A stretch of 42,529 bases of DNA, from contig NZ_LNDC01000106.1 of assembly GCF_001870905.1 (NCBI RefSeq), forward strand, positions 1 through 42,529. The letters are read 5' to 3'. Positions 1-8,320 of this stretch are shown piece by piece. The stretch is from Geitlerinema sp. PCC 9228 (GTDB lineage: Bacteria > Cyanobacteriota > Cyanobacteriia > Cyanobacteriales > PCC-9228). The translations under genes were made by a program, and so were the position numbers. Positions within the stretch are counted from its first letter, which is position 1. Each line of letters opens with the position of its first letter. The notes under the pieces were generated by a model that had not been told where the DNA came from, searched no databases, and saw only the letters and a program-made list of their open reading frames with translations.

Positions 1-84
1 GGGGATGGACTAGTTCATAGCTAATCTATCTAGGCACACCCGATGAAGCGAGAATCTCACGAATTCTATTCGTGAGAGTGTCAA
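1..84 (+). mobile_element. Right end of an IS200/IS605-family element (omega-RNA 3' end), cut by the window edge
   Basis: Seen: a perfect hairpin with a 9 bp stem (CTCACGAAT at 56-64, ATTCGTGAG at 68-76) and a 3 nt loop, followed by GTGTCAA ending at 84. Positions 3-53 match 23217-23267 at 39 of 51 bases, mostly with transition differences. Known: IS200/IS605 elements of the IS608 type end in a subterminal hairpin followed by a short cleavage tetranucleotide such as TCAA. Where tnpB is present, the 3' end of the omega RNA runs through this boundary into the flank, which acts as guide. Inferred: the transposase or tnpB gene, if still present, lies to the left of the window. The flank from 85 onward would be the guide. 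Confidence 0.6.
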
Positions 85-328
85 TTCCATTTGGTGTTCG
101 GAAAATCTTTTTATCTCCCCTGCTTGAAAAGTATATCTATCTTTTAGAGGTTGGCTACCCAATCCGCGATCGCGATTGCCGTAGCCACCTTTTTTTTGAG
201 ATCTATCGCTCCGGAAACCCCGGTTCTATTTTGCGAAAAGTAACAATCCATAAACTTAAGTAACAAGTCCTAGGGCATTTCAAAACAGCATGCTATCTTA
301 ATAACCAAGACGTGGAAAGGATAGTTCT
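85..328. other. Intergenic, no convincing gene
   Basis: This stretch holds a 63-codon open frame on the plus strand (72-263) that begins inside the mobile-element hairpin. It has no ribosome binding site and no recognisable domain. I see no RNA gene here. Confidence 0.4.
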
Positions 329-550
329 TCATCCGAAAAAAACCAAAACCAAGAAGCAGGAATTTCGAGCAGCCATGTCTTGCCGGCTCGGTTCCAACCA
401 CAGCCAAATCTTGGTAACATCGGCAATTTGATTGAAGGTGGCGAACAAGGCAAGTAAAATGAGTTGCCTAGCCAAAACTTCCGCCAGTTGGGTGTCGTCG
501 GTGGGTTGCTTGAGAGTAGGCTGCTGGTCGTACCGTACATTTCTGGTCAA
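329..550 (-). CDS. Small hypothetical protein, possibly a gene remnant
   Basis: The frame gives 73 residues with a polar N-terminus (RYDQQPTLKQPTDDTQ) and a hydrophobic middle (LILLALFATFNQIADV) that looks like a membrane or amphipathic helix, then a short hydrophobic end. The only in-frame start is TTG at 550, just after an in-frame stop, and no clear Shine-Dalgarno sequence precedes it. A second minus-strand frame (298-540, ATG start) overlaps it fully, so at most one is real. The amino-acid texture of this frame is the more protein-like of the two. I do not recognise the family. It could be a truncated gene beside the mobile-element end. Confidence 0.3.
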   Translation of the reverse strand: MTRNVRYDQQPTLKQPTDDTQLAEVLARQLILLALFATFNQIADVTKIWLWLEPSRQDMAARNSCFLVLVFFG

Positions 551-670
551 CTCATTGATTTCTTAAGTCAACTTCTTCAGGTCATATTTGAAAGCTCCAA
601 CTAAGTTAACCCGCATGGGAAGGGTCTAGTAGCCGTCTGCTAGACCCTTCTTTGTATTTGTAGGTGGAAT

Positions 671-1879
671 CTACGACGAGCGATTGGTGGGGTGATGGGA
701 GGCGATATTCCGAACAACCGGTGCTTTTTGCACCATAGCGCTGCTTTGGGCGTCGGCGGTGGTGGGTACAGTGGTGGAGACCATGGCCCCTACCAGTTGG
801 TCGCCGGAGATGGGGAAGGGCAAATTGTGGATATCGGAGTCGGGTTGGCAAGCAATGTCCGCACTGCGGCGCAATTCGGCGAGGGTAATGTTTCCCAATC
901 CCAAATCTTCTAGGGTTTGGGGCAACCCAATTTCTTGATAGAAAGGCAACAGTTGCGCTCTCGCTGCGGCAGCCAGTTGGTTGCCTTGCAGGGTTTCTTC
1001 CAAACGTAATTGTACGAGAATGCCGTAGGCGACCTTTTCTCCGTGGAGGCTGCTGTGGCTGCCTTGTAGGTGGGTCAGACCGTTGTGAATGGGATGGGCT
1101 GCTACCGTACGGCATTGGGCCCCTCCCAACCCGCCAACCAAGCCAGGTAGCAAGACCGTTGCATCCACCACCTCCTGCCAAACCTCACTACCGGGATTTT
1201 GCAGGGCAGCTGGGGATTTTTGCAGCAGGATATCCCGGAGAATGCGCGCTTGCTGTACGGCGGCAATGGTAACGCTTTGTTGGGAATCGCCACTGCTGAG
1301 GGAAGCTTCGTACCACTTGGCAAGGGCATCCCCAATGCCGGCAATCAGGGTCCGCTGGGGAGCGGTTTGTACTAAATTGTAGTCCAGGACCAACAACTCC
1401 GGACAGCGTTGCAGGGGGATGTCGTAGAGAAAAGCGCCGTTGGGGGTATAAATATTGGAAAGTGCGGTCCAAGCGGCGCAGGTGGCGGCTGAAGTGGGGA
1501 TGGTAACCACCGGTAGCTGGCGCTGGTGTGCCAAGAGTTTGGCGGCATCGAGGGCTTTGCCACCGCCCACACCGACAATCAGGTCAGCTTGGTGCTGGCT
1601 GGCAGCGTTGTGGAGACTTTCTAGGGTGGATTCGCTGCAATCGGGATGGTAGGAAGCAGCGGCAACGGTTTTGGTGGTTGGCTGGCAGGTGAGTAAAGAT
1701 TCCAACTGCGATCGCACCAAGGCCAAACTGCGATCGCCGCCGACGATCAGAGGGCGACGTCCTAACTGTACAATGGAATCACCAGCAGATGATAAAATGC
1801 CAAACCCTTTCATGACCCGCGCTGGAGAAATAGCCAGAGTCAAGCAAGTATCGGTGGCTAGAGTTGTTGTTTGCTGCAT
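671..1879 (-). CDS. Iron-containing alcohol dehydrogenase, glycerol-dehydrogenase-like
   Basis: A 402-residue member of the group III metal-dependent dehydrogenase fold, close in layout to glycerol dehydrogenase (GldA). An N-terminal Rossmann-like part carries the nucleotide-binding loop GVGGGKALDAAK (about residues 103-114). The metal-site region follows, with Asp184 in GIGDALAKW, His265 in AHPIHNGL and His279 in HGEKVAYG, matching the Asp-His-His ligand pattern of GldA. It is therefore predicted to bind a divalent metal (zinc or iron) and NAD(P) and to oxidise a polyol or reduce a small keto compound in the cytosol. The true substrate cannot be read from the sequence. The C-terminal 30 residues are polar and not conserved-looking. 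The ATG at 1879 is used because the conserved fold starts soon after it. The next gene upstream, ycf51, is on the same strand 60 bp away. Confidence 0.85.
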   Translation of the reverse strand: MQQTTTLATDTCLTLAISPARVMKGFGILSSAGDSIVQLGRRPLIVGGDRSLALVRSQLESLLTCQPTTKTVAAASYHPDCSESTLESLHNAASQHQADLIVGVGGGKALDAAKLLAHQRQLPVVTIPTSAATCAAWTALSNIYTPNGAFLYDIPLQRCPELLVLDYNLVQTAPQRTLIAGIGDALAKWYEASLSSGDSQQSVTIAAVQQARILRDILLQKSPAALQNPGSEVWQEVVDATVLLPGLVGGLGGAQCRTVAAHPIHNGLTHLQGSHSSLHGEKVAYGILVQLRLEETLQGNQLAAAARAQLLPFYQEIGLPQTLEDLGLGNITLAELRRSADIACQPDSDIHNLPFPISGDQLVGAMVSTTVPTTADAQSSAMVQKAPVVRNIASHHPTNRSS

Positions 1880-1939
1880 AGGGCAAAAAGAATCAGAGTA
1901 AATGAATAGCGGCTACAAACAGGCAATCGCTGGGAAAGA

Positions 1940-2455
1940 CTAGCTGGTTGCCTGAATTTGGTCAAACTTTTCCGAATTGATGGTAATTTCCATGTTTTCG
2001 TCTTCGCGTTCGGTCAGCGATCGCTTCACCTGACCGAGATACACTGGTTGGGAAACCCCTTCGTTGGGATGGACGATCGTGCGCGCGCGAATGGTCAGTT
2101 TGGCGTCTCCCAAACCCAAACGACCGTAGGAATAGAGATTGCTCGCCGCCTGTTGCAAGGTTAAATTCAACTCCGACTCGGTGATATCGGGAGAAACAGC
2201 AATCACCGCCTGGGTGGAGCCATTGTCGTAAACCACGGAAAAAGGCGCGGCTCCTTCAATGGTAGTGCGGGTGAAGGGAATCAAACTGAGGGTAAACAAA
2301 CCCACGCTGAGAACCACCATAAACCCAGTAACGCCGACCAAATTAAAGCGAAAGCGCCATTGAAAGAAAAACGCCAAGACCGCCAAAACGGCAAAGAAAG
2401 CCGTTGCAATTCCCGACCATTGAGCCAGAACAGCAAAATCTTCTGTAGTAGGCAT
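1940..2455 (-). CDS. ycf51: Ycf51 family protein
   Basis: A 171-residue protein of the Ycf51 family, which is shared by cyanobacteria and red-algal plastids and has no assigned biochemical function. Two hydrophobic segments near the N-terminus (about residues 14-32 and 37-60) predict a membrane anchor. The rest (SVVYDNGSTQAVIAVSPDI, then NLYSYGRLG, then KLTIRARTIVHP and YLGQVKRSLTEREDENMEI) is the soluble conserved domain. The frame is open upstream to 2515, but I choose ATG at 2455 because MPTTEDF matches the usual family start and the extra 20 residues look unlike the family. It may be co-transcribed with the alcohol dehydrogenase downstream, though no functional link is evident. Confidence 0.85.
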   Translation of the reverse strand: MPTTEDFAVLAQWSGIATAFFAVLAVLAFFFQWRFRFNLVGVTGFMVVLSVGLFTLSLIPFTRTTIEGAAPFSVVYDNGSTQAVIAVSPDITESELNLTLQQAASNLYSYGRLGLGDAKLTIRARTIVHPNEGVSQPVYLGQVKRSLTEREDENMEITINSEKFDQIQATS

Positions 2456-2888
2456 AAGCAAAAACCGTTTGCAGAAATGCTGGTACCGAAACGACGAGGG
2501 ATGCCGCAGGGCCAAACATACTTTATCAGATCGATCCTAGCAGGAGAGCAACACGCTCCAACAGGCATCAACTATTTTCTCCAAGTCTATTGATGGCAGA
2601 CTCAGGGGGGTCTCAGGAAAATCCATCAAGATGGTGCCACGATCGAGCAAATGCTTCCGAATACAGGTGCTTACCTGCGAATGGTAGGTGCAGGTATTTT
2701 TATACGGTTGGGTAGGGCGATCGCGATTTGGTCTGGTGCTAAATCCTTTGGCACAATGAACCGTTGCGAATTTTGCGTGGCTGCCATCACCCTGGCGAGG
2801 CGCGCTCTATTTTTCAACTGCCTATCGATACCAACTGTAAGGGGAACCGTCGTTTGCCCTTTTTCAATTGTTTGCGTTCTTCAATGGT
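2456..2888. other. Divergent intergenic region
   Basis: About 430 bp between the divergent ycf51 and sulfotransferase genes. It contains one HIP1-like site near 2719 and an 83-codon plus-strand frame (2651-2902) with no domain signal that overlaps the sulfotransferase start. I take it as non-coding and probably containing both promoters. No clear promoter consensus or RNA structure was found. Confidence 0.4.
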
Positions 2889-3869
2889 ATGAAACAGCCT
2901 AATTTTTTTATTGTCGGTGCTCCCAGATGCGGAACGACTGCCCTCAGTCGCTATTTAGCCGCACATCCCCAAATTTGCTTGTCTCGCCCCAAGGAAACCC
3001 ACTATTTGTTGCGTCGCCCCCGCCATCTCTCCCGCGATCGTTGGATGCGGTGCTACTTGCACCAATTTTTCGGCCACTGCCATTCCCGCCATCAAGCTGT
3101 TGGCGAAGGTTCGGTGAGCTACCTCTATTCCGCGATCGCTATTCGTCGGATTTTGCGCCTCAACCCCCAGGCAAGGTTCATTGTTGCCATACGCAATCCC
3201 CTGGATTTGCTTCCTTCCTATCACCGGCGGATGCTATACCTGATGCAAGAGGATCGGGAAGATTTCCAAACGGCTTGGCAGTTGCAACAAACACGCCTGC
3301 AGGGGGAAGCTTTGCCGCCCTTATGCCGCGATCGCCGCTTGTTGCAGTATGCTGAAGTGGGCAAAATGGGCAAATACTTGGAGCGCCTGTTCAAACTGGT
3401 AGGGCGCGATCGCTGTCTGATTTTGGTATTTGACGATTTTATTCACCATCCCCGCTGGGTTTACCAACAAGTCTGCGATTTCTTAGGGGTGGAAGACGAC
3501 GGCAGAACCGAGTTTCCTCCGGCGCAAGTTAGTCGTACCTACCGCTATGCCTGGTTGCAACGCTTGCTGTTCCATCCCCCAGAATTTCTGGAACGCTGGG
3601 CAAGTCATTCTTCCTTCGATGCCCCGTGGATGCGGTGGAACCGGCTGCTGGCAATACGTTTGCACCGCTGGCTGCTGCAAGCCAACAGCTTCCCCAGCCA
3701 ACCCCCTTCTTTATCGCCCCGCATGAAAGCCAAGCTGCGAGAGGTATATACGAGCGATGTGGAACGGCTTTCCCATTTGTTGGGGCGCGACTTCAGTCAC
3801 TGGCTGCGATCGCCGGTGCGACTCCAAAGTTCGTTGAATCCACATGCTACCAAGGATCTGATAGGCTAG
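2889..3869 (+). CDS. Sulfotransferase family protein (PAPS-dependent)
   Basis: A 326-residue cytosolic-type sulfotransferase domain. The 5'-phosphosulfate-binding loop GAPRCGTTAL is at residues 10-19, directly after the first beta strand FFIVG. The 3'-phosphate-binding region is visible as FIVAIRNPLDLLPSYHRRM (about residues 97-115), with the arginine and serine spacing typical of the family. Such enzymes move a sulfuryl group from PAPS to a hydroxyl or amine. In cyanobacteria the acceptor is often an extracellular polysaccharide or a lipid, but the acceptor here is unknown. I prefer ATG at 2889 (MKQPNFF) to the upstream in-frame ATG at 2868, because the fold begins at once after it. The MFS gene follows 25 bp downstream on the same strand, suggesting one transcript. 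Confidence 0.85.
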   Translation: MKQPNFFIVGAPRCGTTALSRYLAAHPQICLSRPKETHYLLRRPRHLSRDRWMRCYLHQFFGHCHSRHQAVGEGSVSYLYSAIAIRRILRLNPQARFIVAIRNPLDLLPSYHRRMLYLMQEDREDFQTAWQLQQTRLQGEALPPLCRDRRLLQYAEVGKMGKYLERLFKLVGRDRCLILVFDDFIHHPRWVYQQVCDFLGVEDDGRTEFPPAQVSRTYRYAWLQRLLFHPPEFLERWASHSSFDAPWMRWNRLLAIRLHRWLLQANSFPSQPPSLSPRMKAKLREVYTSDVERLSHLLGRDFSHWLRSPVRLQSSLNPHATKDLIG

Positions 3870-3894
3870 CTGGCACGCAGTTGTAGATTTTTTT

Positions 3895-5106
3895 ATGAAT
3901 AAACCTCCCCGTTCGCTTTTCCACACCCGGCATCAGAGTCAAGTTTCTGGAAAAAAAAATCGCCCCAAATTTACCATTGCCGTGCTGCTGGCTGCTGGTT
4001 GTCTTTCCAGTATGACTGGCGGCGTGGTGGCACCGGTTTTGCCGGAAGTGGTGGAACAGTTGCAAATCGAACGTTGGGGAGGTTTATTGATGGGTCTGCC
4101 GCGGCTGACGGTGGCTTTGTCAAGTCCGCTGTTGGGTCTGCTGGCCGATCGCATGGGCAAATTGCGGGTATTGGTGCCTTCCCTGCTGGCTTTTGCGTTG
4201 TTTGGCATGGCGGGGGCGATAATGCCCAATTTTGGCAGTATGTTGTTTACCCGTGCGTTGGTTGGCGTCGCCAATGGCGGGATTTCCGCAGCCAGCATCG
4301 GTTTTGTGGCTCGTTCCTATGAAGGGGAAACGCGATCGCGCTTGATGGGCTATGTGGCCAGCGTTTTGGCGATCGCAGGCATTGTGTTTCCCCTTCTCGG
4401 CGGTTGGGTTGGTTCCTTTCGCTGGGAATATTCTTTTTGTTTGTACGGTCTGGCTATACCGGTGGCACTGGCAGCGATTTGGGGATTGCAAGAACCGAGA
4501 ACGGCTACGGCGACGACGGTGGATTTGCAACAGGCACAAAGCCTGCGCCGTTCTTTGCAAGATCTGCGCGTTCTCTCTTTGTTGCTCACCTTAGCTGCGT
4601 CTTCCGGGGTTTTCTACACGGTGGTGGTGTACGCGCCTTTGTATTTTAAAGAGGCGATCGATGCTGATTCTATGCTCAACGGTACGATTTTAGCAGCGAG
4701 GGCGTTAGGGGCAGCGATAATTTCGGCAATTGGTGCTTCTCGCCTTGCCAAACAGTTGGGATCGGCAACCACGATCGCGATCGGATTTGTATTTATGAGC
4801 GTGACCTTGGGAACGATTCCTTACTTGAATGTGGCGCAGTTGGCTCTCATCGCAGCGTTTGGGTTTGGCATTGGCTTTGGTTTGGTAATGCCCAATTTAT
4901 ACGATTTGTTGGCTGAGTTGTGCCCTCCCGAACGGCGGTCTACGCTACTAGCGCTGGGTACGGGAATTTCTTCGTTGGGTCAGTTCTTTTCTCCGATTGT
5001 ACTGGGTCCGGTTTGGGAACTTGCTGGCGAAGCCGTGTTCTCGATCGCTGCTGGCGTGGCGATCGCTTTGGCTGTGCTGCAATTTCGATCGTTCTTGAAA
5101 GCGTAG
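3895..5106 (+). CDS. MFS transporter
   Basis: A 403-residue major facilitator protein with about twelve predicted membrane segments starting near residue 27. The cytoplasmic loop between TM2 and TM3 carries the motif-A-like sequence GLLADRMGKLRVL. The charged loop after TM6 (about residues 200-225) is the usual midpoint. Glycine-rich helices in TM4 and TM5 (ARALVGVANGGISAASIGF, then GIVFPLLGGWVG) resemble drug/proton antiporters of the DHA1 type, so export of a small molecule is the most likely role, but the substrate is unknown. Its position 25 bp behind the sulfotransferase suggests co-expression, with possible export of a sulfated product. That link is inference only. Confidence 0.85.
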   Translation: MNKPPRSLFHTRHQSQVSGKKNRPKFTIAVLLAAGCLSSMTGGVVAPVLPEVVEQLQIERWGGLLMGLPRLTVALSSPLLGLLADRMGKLRVLVPSLLAFALFGMAGAIMPNFGSMLFTRALVGVANGGISAASIGFVARSYEGETRSRLMGYVASVLAIAGIVFPLLGGWVGSFRWEYSFCLYGLAIPVALAAIWGLQEPRTATATTVDLQQAQSLRRSLQDLRVLSLLLTLAASSGVFYTVVVYAPLYFKEAIDADSMLNGTILAARALGAAIISAIGASRLAKQLGSATTIAIGFVFMSVTLGTIPYLNVAQLALIAAFGFGIGFGLVMPNLYDLLAELCPPERRSTLLALGTGISSLGQFFSPIVLGPVWELAGEAVFSIAAGVAIALAVLQFRSFLKA

Positions 5107-5270
5107 TTGCATACCACAAAATCTATTTTTTGTCAAGAATAACGGCAACCTCGTTCCCCTGTTATTGCCTGCCAGCGGTTCTGCTGCCATCGTAAATTTT
5201 TGTTAAGATGGAAAAGTTGCATTGCAGTAGCGATCGCAACTTCGGCAAAAATTCTCAAGTAACTGGATTT

Positions 5271-7010
5271 ATGGAACGGTTCAACCTGCAGGTAGTGCGG
5301 CGGTTTTGGTCGATTGCCAAGACCTACTGGTTTGGCGATGAAAAATGGAAAGCGCGGGGATGGCTGCTGCTGGTGGTTTTGTTGCTGCTGGCATATACGG
5401 GATTAAGCGTCGTTCTCAACAACAAACGCGGCGTTTTGATTTCCTCGCTGTCGGCGCAAGACCAATCCCGCTTTTGGGAAACCATTTTTATTTTTGTGGG
5501 GGTGTTGGTATTATACGCACCCATTATCGCCGGATATGGCTACCTGCGCGATCGCTTGGGGTTGGAATGGCGGCGTTGGCTTAGCGATCGCTTTATCAAC
5601 AATTATTTTGGCGATCGCGCCTTTTACCGCTTAGATCGATTTTACGCCGAAGTTGACAACCCCGACCAACGAATTGCCGAAGATATCAAAAGTTTTACCC
5701 AAGAATCCCTAAAAATCCTGCTAACCTTCGTCGATTCTCTACTAACCGTTATCGCCTTTAGCGGCGTTTTGTGGAGTATTTCCCACTCCTTAGTAGGATT
5801 TCTGGTTCTCTACGCCTTGGCAGGTTCCATTGCCGCCATCTTTATTTTCGGCAAACCCCTCGTTCGTTTGAACTTCGAACAGTTAAAACGAGAAGCCAAC
5901 TTTCGTTTCAGCCTGGTAAGAATCCGCGAAAACGCCGAATCCATCGCCTTTTACCAAGGAGAAGAACAAGAAGCCAACCACGTCAAAAATCGCTTCCAGG
6001 ATGCCTTCGATAACTACAAACACTTGCTTTTCTGGGAACTCAGTCTCAACGTAGTCACCAACGCCTACGAATTTTTGCCCTTTATTTTACCAGCCTTGGT
6101 AGTCGCACCCAGCGTGTTTGCCGGAGAAATGGAAGTAGGAAAAGTTTCGGAAGCCCAAGGTGCTTTCATGCGGGTATTTTTCTCCCTAAACGTTGTGGTG
6201 GCGCGCTTGCAATCGCTAACCTCCTTTGGCGCTGGCATTAACCGTTTGTACGAATTTTCCCAATATTTGGAACCAGAACTCGATTCCCATACGCCAGAAG
6301 TTATCGAAGGAGTCAACACCCAACCCAGAATTCAGACGGAAGTTGCTTCCTACTTGCATTTGGAGGATGTAACTCTTTATACTCCCAACTACCGGCAAAC
6401 CTTGGTAGAAAATTTATCGGTGGAACTATCCCCATCGCAAGGATTGTTGGTGGTCGGTCCTAGCGGTTGCGGTAAGAGTTCTTTATTGCGGGCAATTGCG
6501 GGATTGTGGGATTCTGGCAACGGCAAAATTTACCGACCAGCGTTGCAGGATATTCTATTTTTACCACCAAAACCGTACGCGATCGCGGGAACGTTGCGCG
6601 AACAACTGCTGTATCCTGCCACCGAAACAGAACTAGACGACACGCAGCTAAAAGAAATCCTGCAGCGGGTTAACTTACCGGATTTAGACGAACGATTTGA
6701 CGGCATGGATGCGGAAGACAATTGGGAAGAAGTGCTTTCTCTGGGAGAACAGCAGCGCCTCAGTTTTGCCAGAATTTTAATCAATCAACCCAAATATGTC
6801 ATTTTAGACGAAGCGACCAGCGCTTTGGATATTCCCAACGAACAGCGTTTGTACCGACAATTGCAGGAAACTGGGATAACTTTTCTCAGCGTCGGTCACC
6901 GGGATACGTTACTAGCCTACCACCAAAAGGTTTTGCAGCTTTCTGAAAATCATTCTTGGCGTTTGCTGTCTCCAGAATCCATGCAACAGGAAATATCTGC
7001 TAGCACCTAG
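5271..7010 (+). CDS. ABC transporter, fused permease-ATPase of the SbmA/BacA-ABCD type
   Basis: A 579-residue half-transporter. The N-terminal part (about 330 residues) has six predicted membrane helices and the pattern EWRRWLSDRFINNYF..FYRL and NPDQRIAEDI, characteristic of the SbmA/BacA and peroxisomal ABCD permease group. The C-terminal ATPase has Walker A GPSGCGKSS (about 6455-6484), signature LSLGEQQRLSFAR (about 6737-6775) and Walker B YVILDEATSALD (about 6796-6831). The pieces for ATP hydrolysis and homodimer assembly are therefore present. Known relatives move peptides, cobalamin-like compounds, very-long-chain fatty acids or their CoA esters. The substrate here is unknown. The frame is open to ATG 5208, but its first 21 residues include a HIP1 site and look non-conserved, so ATG 5271 (MERFNLQ) is preferred. 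It converges with the next gene, three bases apart. Confidence 0.85.
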   Translation: MERFNLQVVRRFWSIAKTYWFGDEKWKARGWLLLVVLLLLAYTGLSVVLNNKRGVLISSLSAQDQSRFWETIFIFVGVLVLYAPIIAGYGYLRDRLGLEWRRWLSDRFINNYFGDRAFYRLDRFYAEVDNPDQRIAEDIKSFTQESLKILLTFVDSLLTVIAFSGVLWSISHSLVGFLVLYALAGSIAAIFIFGKPLVRLNFEQLKREANFRFSLVRIRENAESIAFYQGEEQEANHVKNRFQDAFDNYKHLLFWELSLNVVTNAYEFLPFILPALVVAPSVFAGEMEVGKVSEAQGAFMRVFFSLNVVVARLQSLTSFGAGINRLYEFSQYLEPELDSHTPEVIEGVNTQPRIQTEVASYLHLEDVTLYTPNYRQTLVENLSVELSPSQGLLVVGPSGCGKSSLLRAIAGLWDSGNGKIYRPALQDILFLPPKPYAIAGTLREQLLYPATETELDDTQLKEILQRVNLPDLDERFDGMDAEDNWEEVLSLGEQQRLSFARILINQPKYVILDEATSALDIPNEQRLYRQLQETGITFLSVGHRDTLLAYHQKVLQLSENHSWRLLSPESMQQEISAST

Positions 7011-7013
7011 TTG

Positions 7014-7565
7014 CTATCCTATCGATTTGCTAGATTTTTCCTCTTGCAGTTCCCAACGGAACAGTCGCGGCAGCTGCGCCAAATCCAGAAGATAGTTGCC
7101 AATCCAAACAACCAGGTTCACCCACAAAACCATGCGTATCCAGAACCAATTGTCGATGGGGGTGAGAACGACCAAGCCTTCGTATAGCTGCCAAATGCGA
7201 TAGGGTACGTATAGGTAAGGAACCATGACCCAAACCACAGACTGAAATTTCCTTAATGTTAGGAATTCAGAAAGGATTTGCAAACCCAGGACAATGATAT
7301 AAGAGGCAAAAATTGCGATCGCATTGGTGTTTCCTTGCCAAATGACCCAAATCAAAGCAACCAGGGGCAGCAATCCTCCCAAAATTTGTACCGAACCAAA
7401 CCACAACCCAAACCAATTTGGCAGGGGGTTGGGCAACTGATAGGGTTGGGTGTCTTGCCAAGCCCAACCGGTTATCGCTAAAAAAGCGGTTGTGAAAACG
7501 ACAAAAAGGATATTTTCGATAAAAATAGAATTTAAAGTGAAATCAAACATAGCGATCGCATACAT
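7014..7565 (-). CDS. Hypothetical multi-pass membrane protein
   Basis: A 183-residue, tryptophan-rich protein with four or five hydrophobic segments (about residues 17-35, 52-75, 82-97, 107-120 and 142-163) and a charged C-terminus ending in KSSKSIG. I do not recognise the family. The repeated aromatic and proline pattern (QPYQLPNPLPNWFGLWFG, then VMVPYLYVPYRIWQLYEG) suggests a genuine cyanobacterial membrane protein. ATG at 7550 (MFDFTLN) is an alternative start, since the five residues before it are encoded by a HIP1 site. No ribosome binding site is seen for either start. It stands alone, convergent with the ABC transporter. Confidence 0.55.
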   Translation of the reverse strand: MYAIAMFDFTLNSIFIENILFVVFTTAFLAITGWAWQDTQPYQLPNPLPNWFGLWFGSVQILGGLLPLVALIWVIWQGNTNAIAIFASYIIVLGLQILSEFLTLRKFQSVVWVMVPYLYVPYRIWQLYEGLVVLTPIDNWFWIRMVLWVNLVVWIGNYLLDLAQLPRLFRWELQEEKSSKSIG

Positions 7566-7601
7566 AGCATTTTTTATGGAAATTGCATACGATACGGTTG
7601 C

Positions 7602-7628
7602 GTAGGGGGGCTTCGCGAACCCCCCTAC
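7602..7628. repeat. Palindromic dispersed repeat, GTAGGGG family (copy 1)
   Basis: Arms GTAGGGGGG (7602-7610) and CCCCCCTAC (7620-7628) enclose the self-complementary TTCGCGAA. It lies between two minus-strand genes, the membrane protein and msrA. Related palindromes occur at 17001, 21632 and 23357. Confidence 0.7.
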
Positions 7629-7657
7629 AGGGGAAGATTGATACTTCTACCTAAAAG

Positions 7658-8320
7658 TTACGATTGCGTGGCAAACACGCCTGTGGGGCAACTTACATTG
7701 GTACCGCCCAAACCGCAGTATCCGCCGGGATTTTTGGCAAGATATTGCTGGTGGTAGTCTTCTGCGTAGTAAAATTCGGGCGCATCCAGAATTTCAGTGG
7801 TAATGTTGCCGTAGCCAGCTTTGCTAAGTTCCTGTTGGTAGGCTTCCTTAGAAGCTTCCGCTAGCTGTTTTTGTTCTGGCGAGTAGGTATAAATTCCGGA
7901 ACGATATTGGGTACCCACGTCGTTGCCTTGGCGCATACCTTGGGTGGGATTGTGGTTTTCCCAGAAGATTTTCAGCAATTGGGCATAGCTAATCACTTTG
8001 GGATCGTACACCACCCGAACCACTTCGTTGTGACCGGTTTTGCCGGTACAAACTTCCCGATAGTTGGGGTTGGGGGTATAGCCACCAGCATATCCCACAG
8101 CGGTACTGTACACGCCTTCTTGCTGCCAAAATACTCGTTCGGCTCCCCAAAAACAACCCATACCAAACATGGCCATTTCCATGCCTTCGGGGTAGGGAGG
8201 TTTGAGGGAATTGCCGTTGACGTAGTGCTGGGTGGGAACCGGCATGGGTTCGTCTCGACCTGGTAATGCCTCCTCGGGGGAGGGCATAGCGGTTTTTTTG
8301 CCAAATCCGAATAATACCAT
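7658..8320 (-). CDS. msrA: Peptide-methionine (S)-S-oxide reductase
   Basis: A 220-residue MsrA, which reduces the S epimer of methionine sulfoxide in oxidised proteins and so repairs photo-oxidative damage. The catalytic motif GCFWGAE has its nucleophilic cysteine at residue 56. Other family hallmarks are [26 protein letters not shown], the NHNPTQ motif and YHQQYL. Two further cysteines near the C-terminus (Cys202 and Cys211 in [13 protein letters not shown]) are placed to recycle the enzyme through disulfide exchange with thioredoxin. The N-terminal 45 residues are a polar extension before the conserved domain. They lack a clear hydrophobic signal peptide, so the enzyme is probably cytosolic. 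It is read away from the PEC operon, so the long gap at 8321-8974 serves both. Confidence 0.95.
   Translation of the reverse strand: MVLFGFGKKTAMPSPEEALPGRDEPMPVPTQHYVNGNSLKPPYPEGMEMAMFGMGCFWGAERVFWQQEGVYSTAVGYAGGYTPNPNYREVCTGKTGHNEVVRVVYDPKVISYAQLLKIFWENHNPTQGMRQGNDVGTQYRSGIYTYSPEQKQLAEASKEAYQQELSKAGYGNITTEILDAPEFYYAEDYHQQYLAKNPGGYCGLGGTNVSCPTGVFATQS

Noticed and set aside
606-1181. 191-codon minus-strand frame overlapping the alcohol dehydrogenase
   Set aside because: Arg/Pro-rich and low in hydrophobic order; the overlapping frame holds clear dehydrogenase motifs.
2651-2902. 83-codon plus-strand frame before the sulfotransferase
   Set aside because: No ribosome binding site or domain, and it overlaps the sulfotransferase start.
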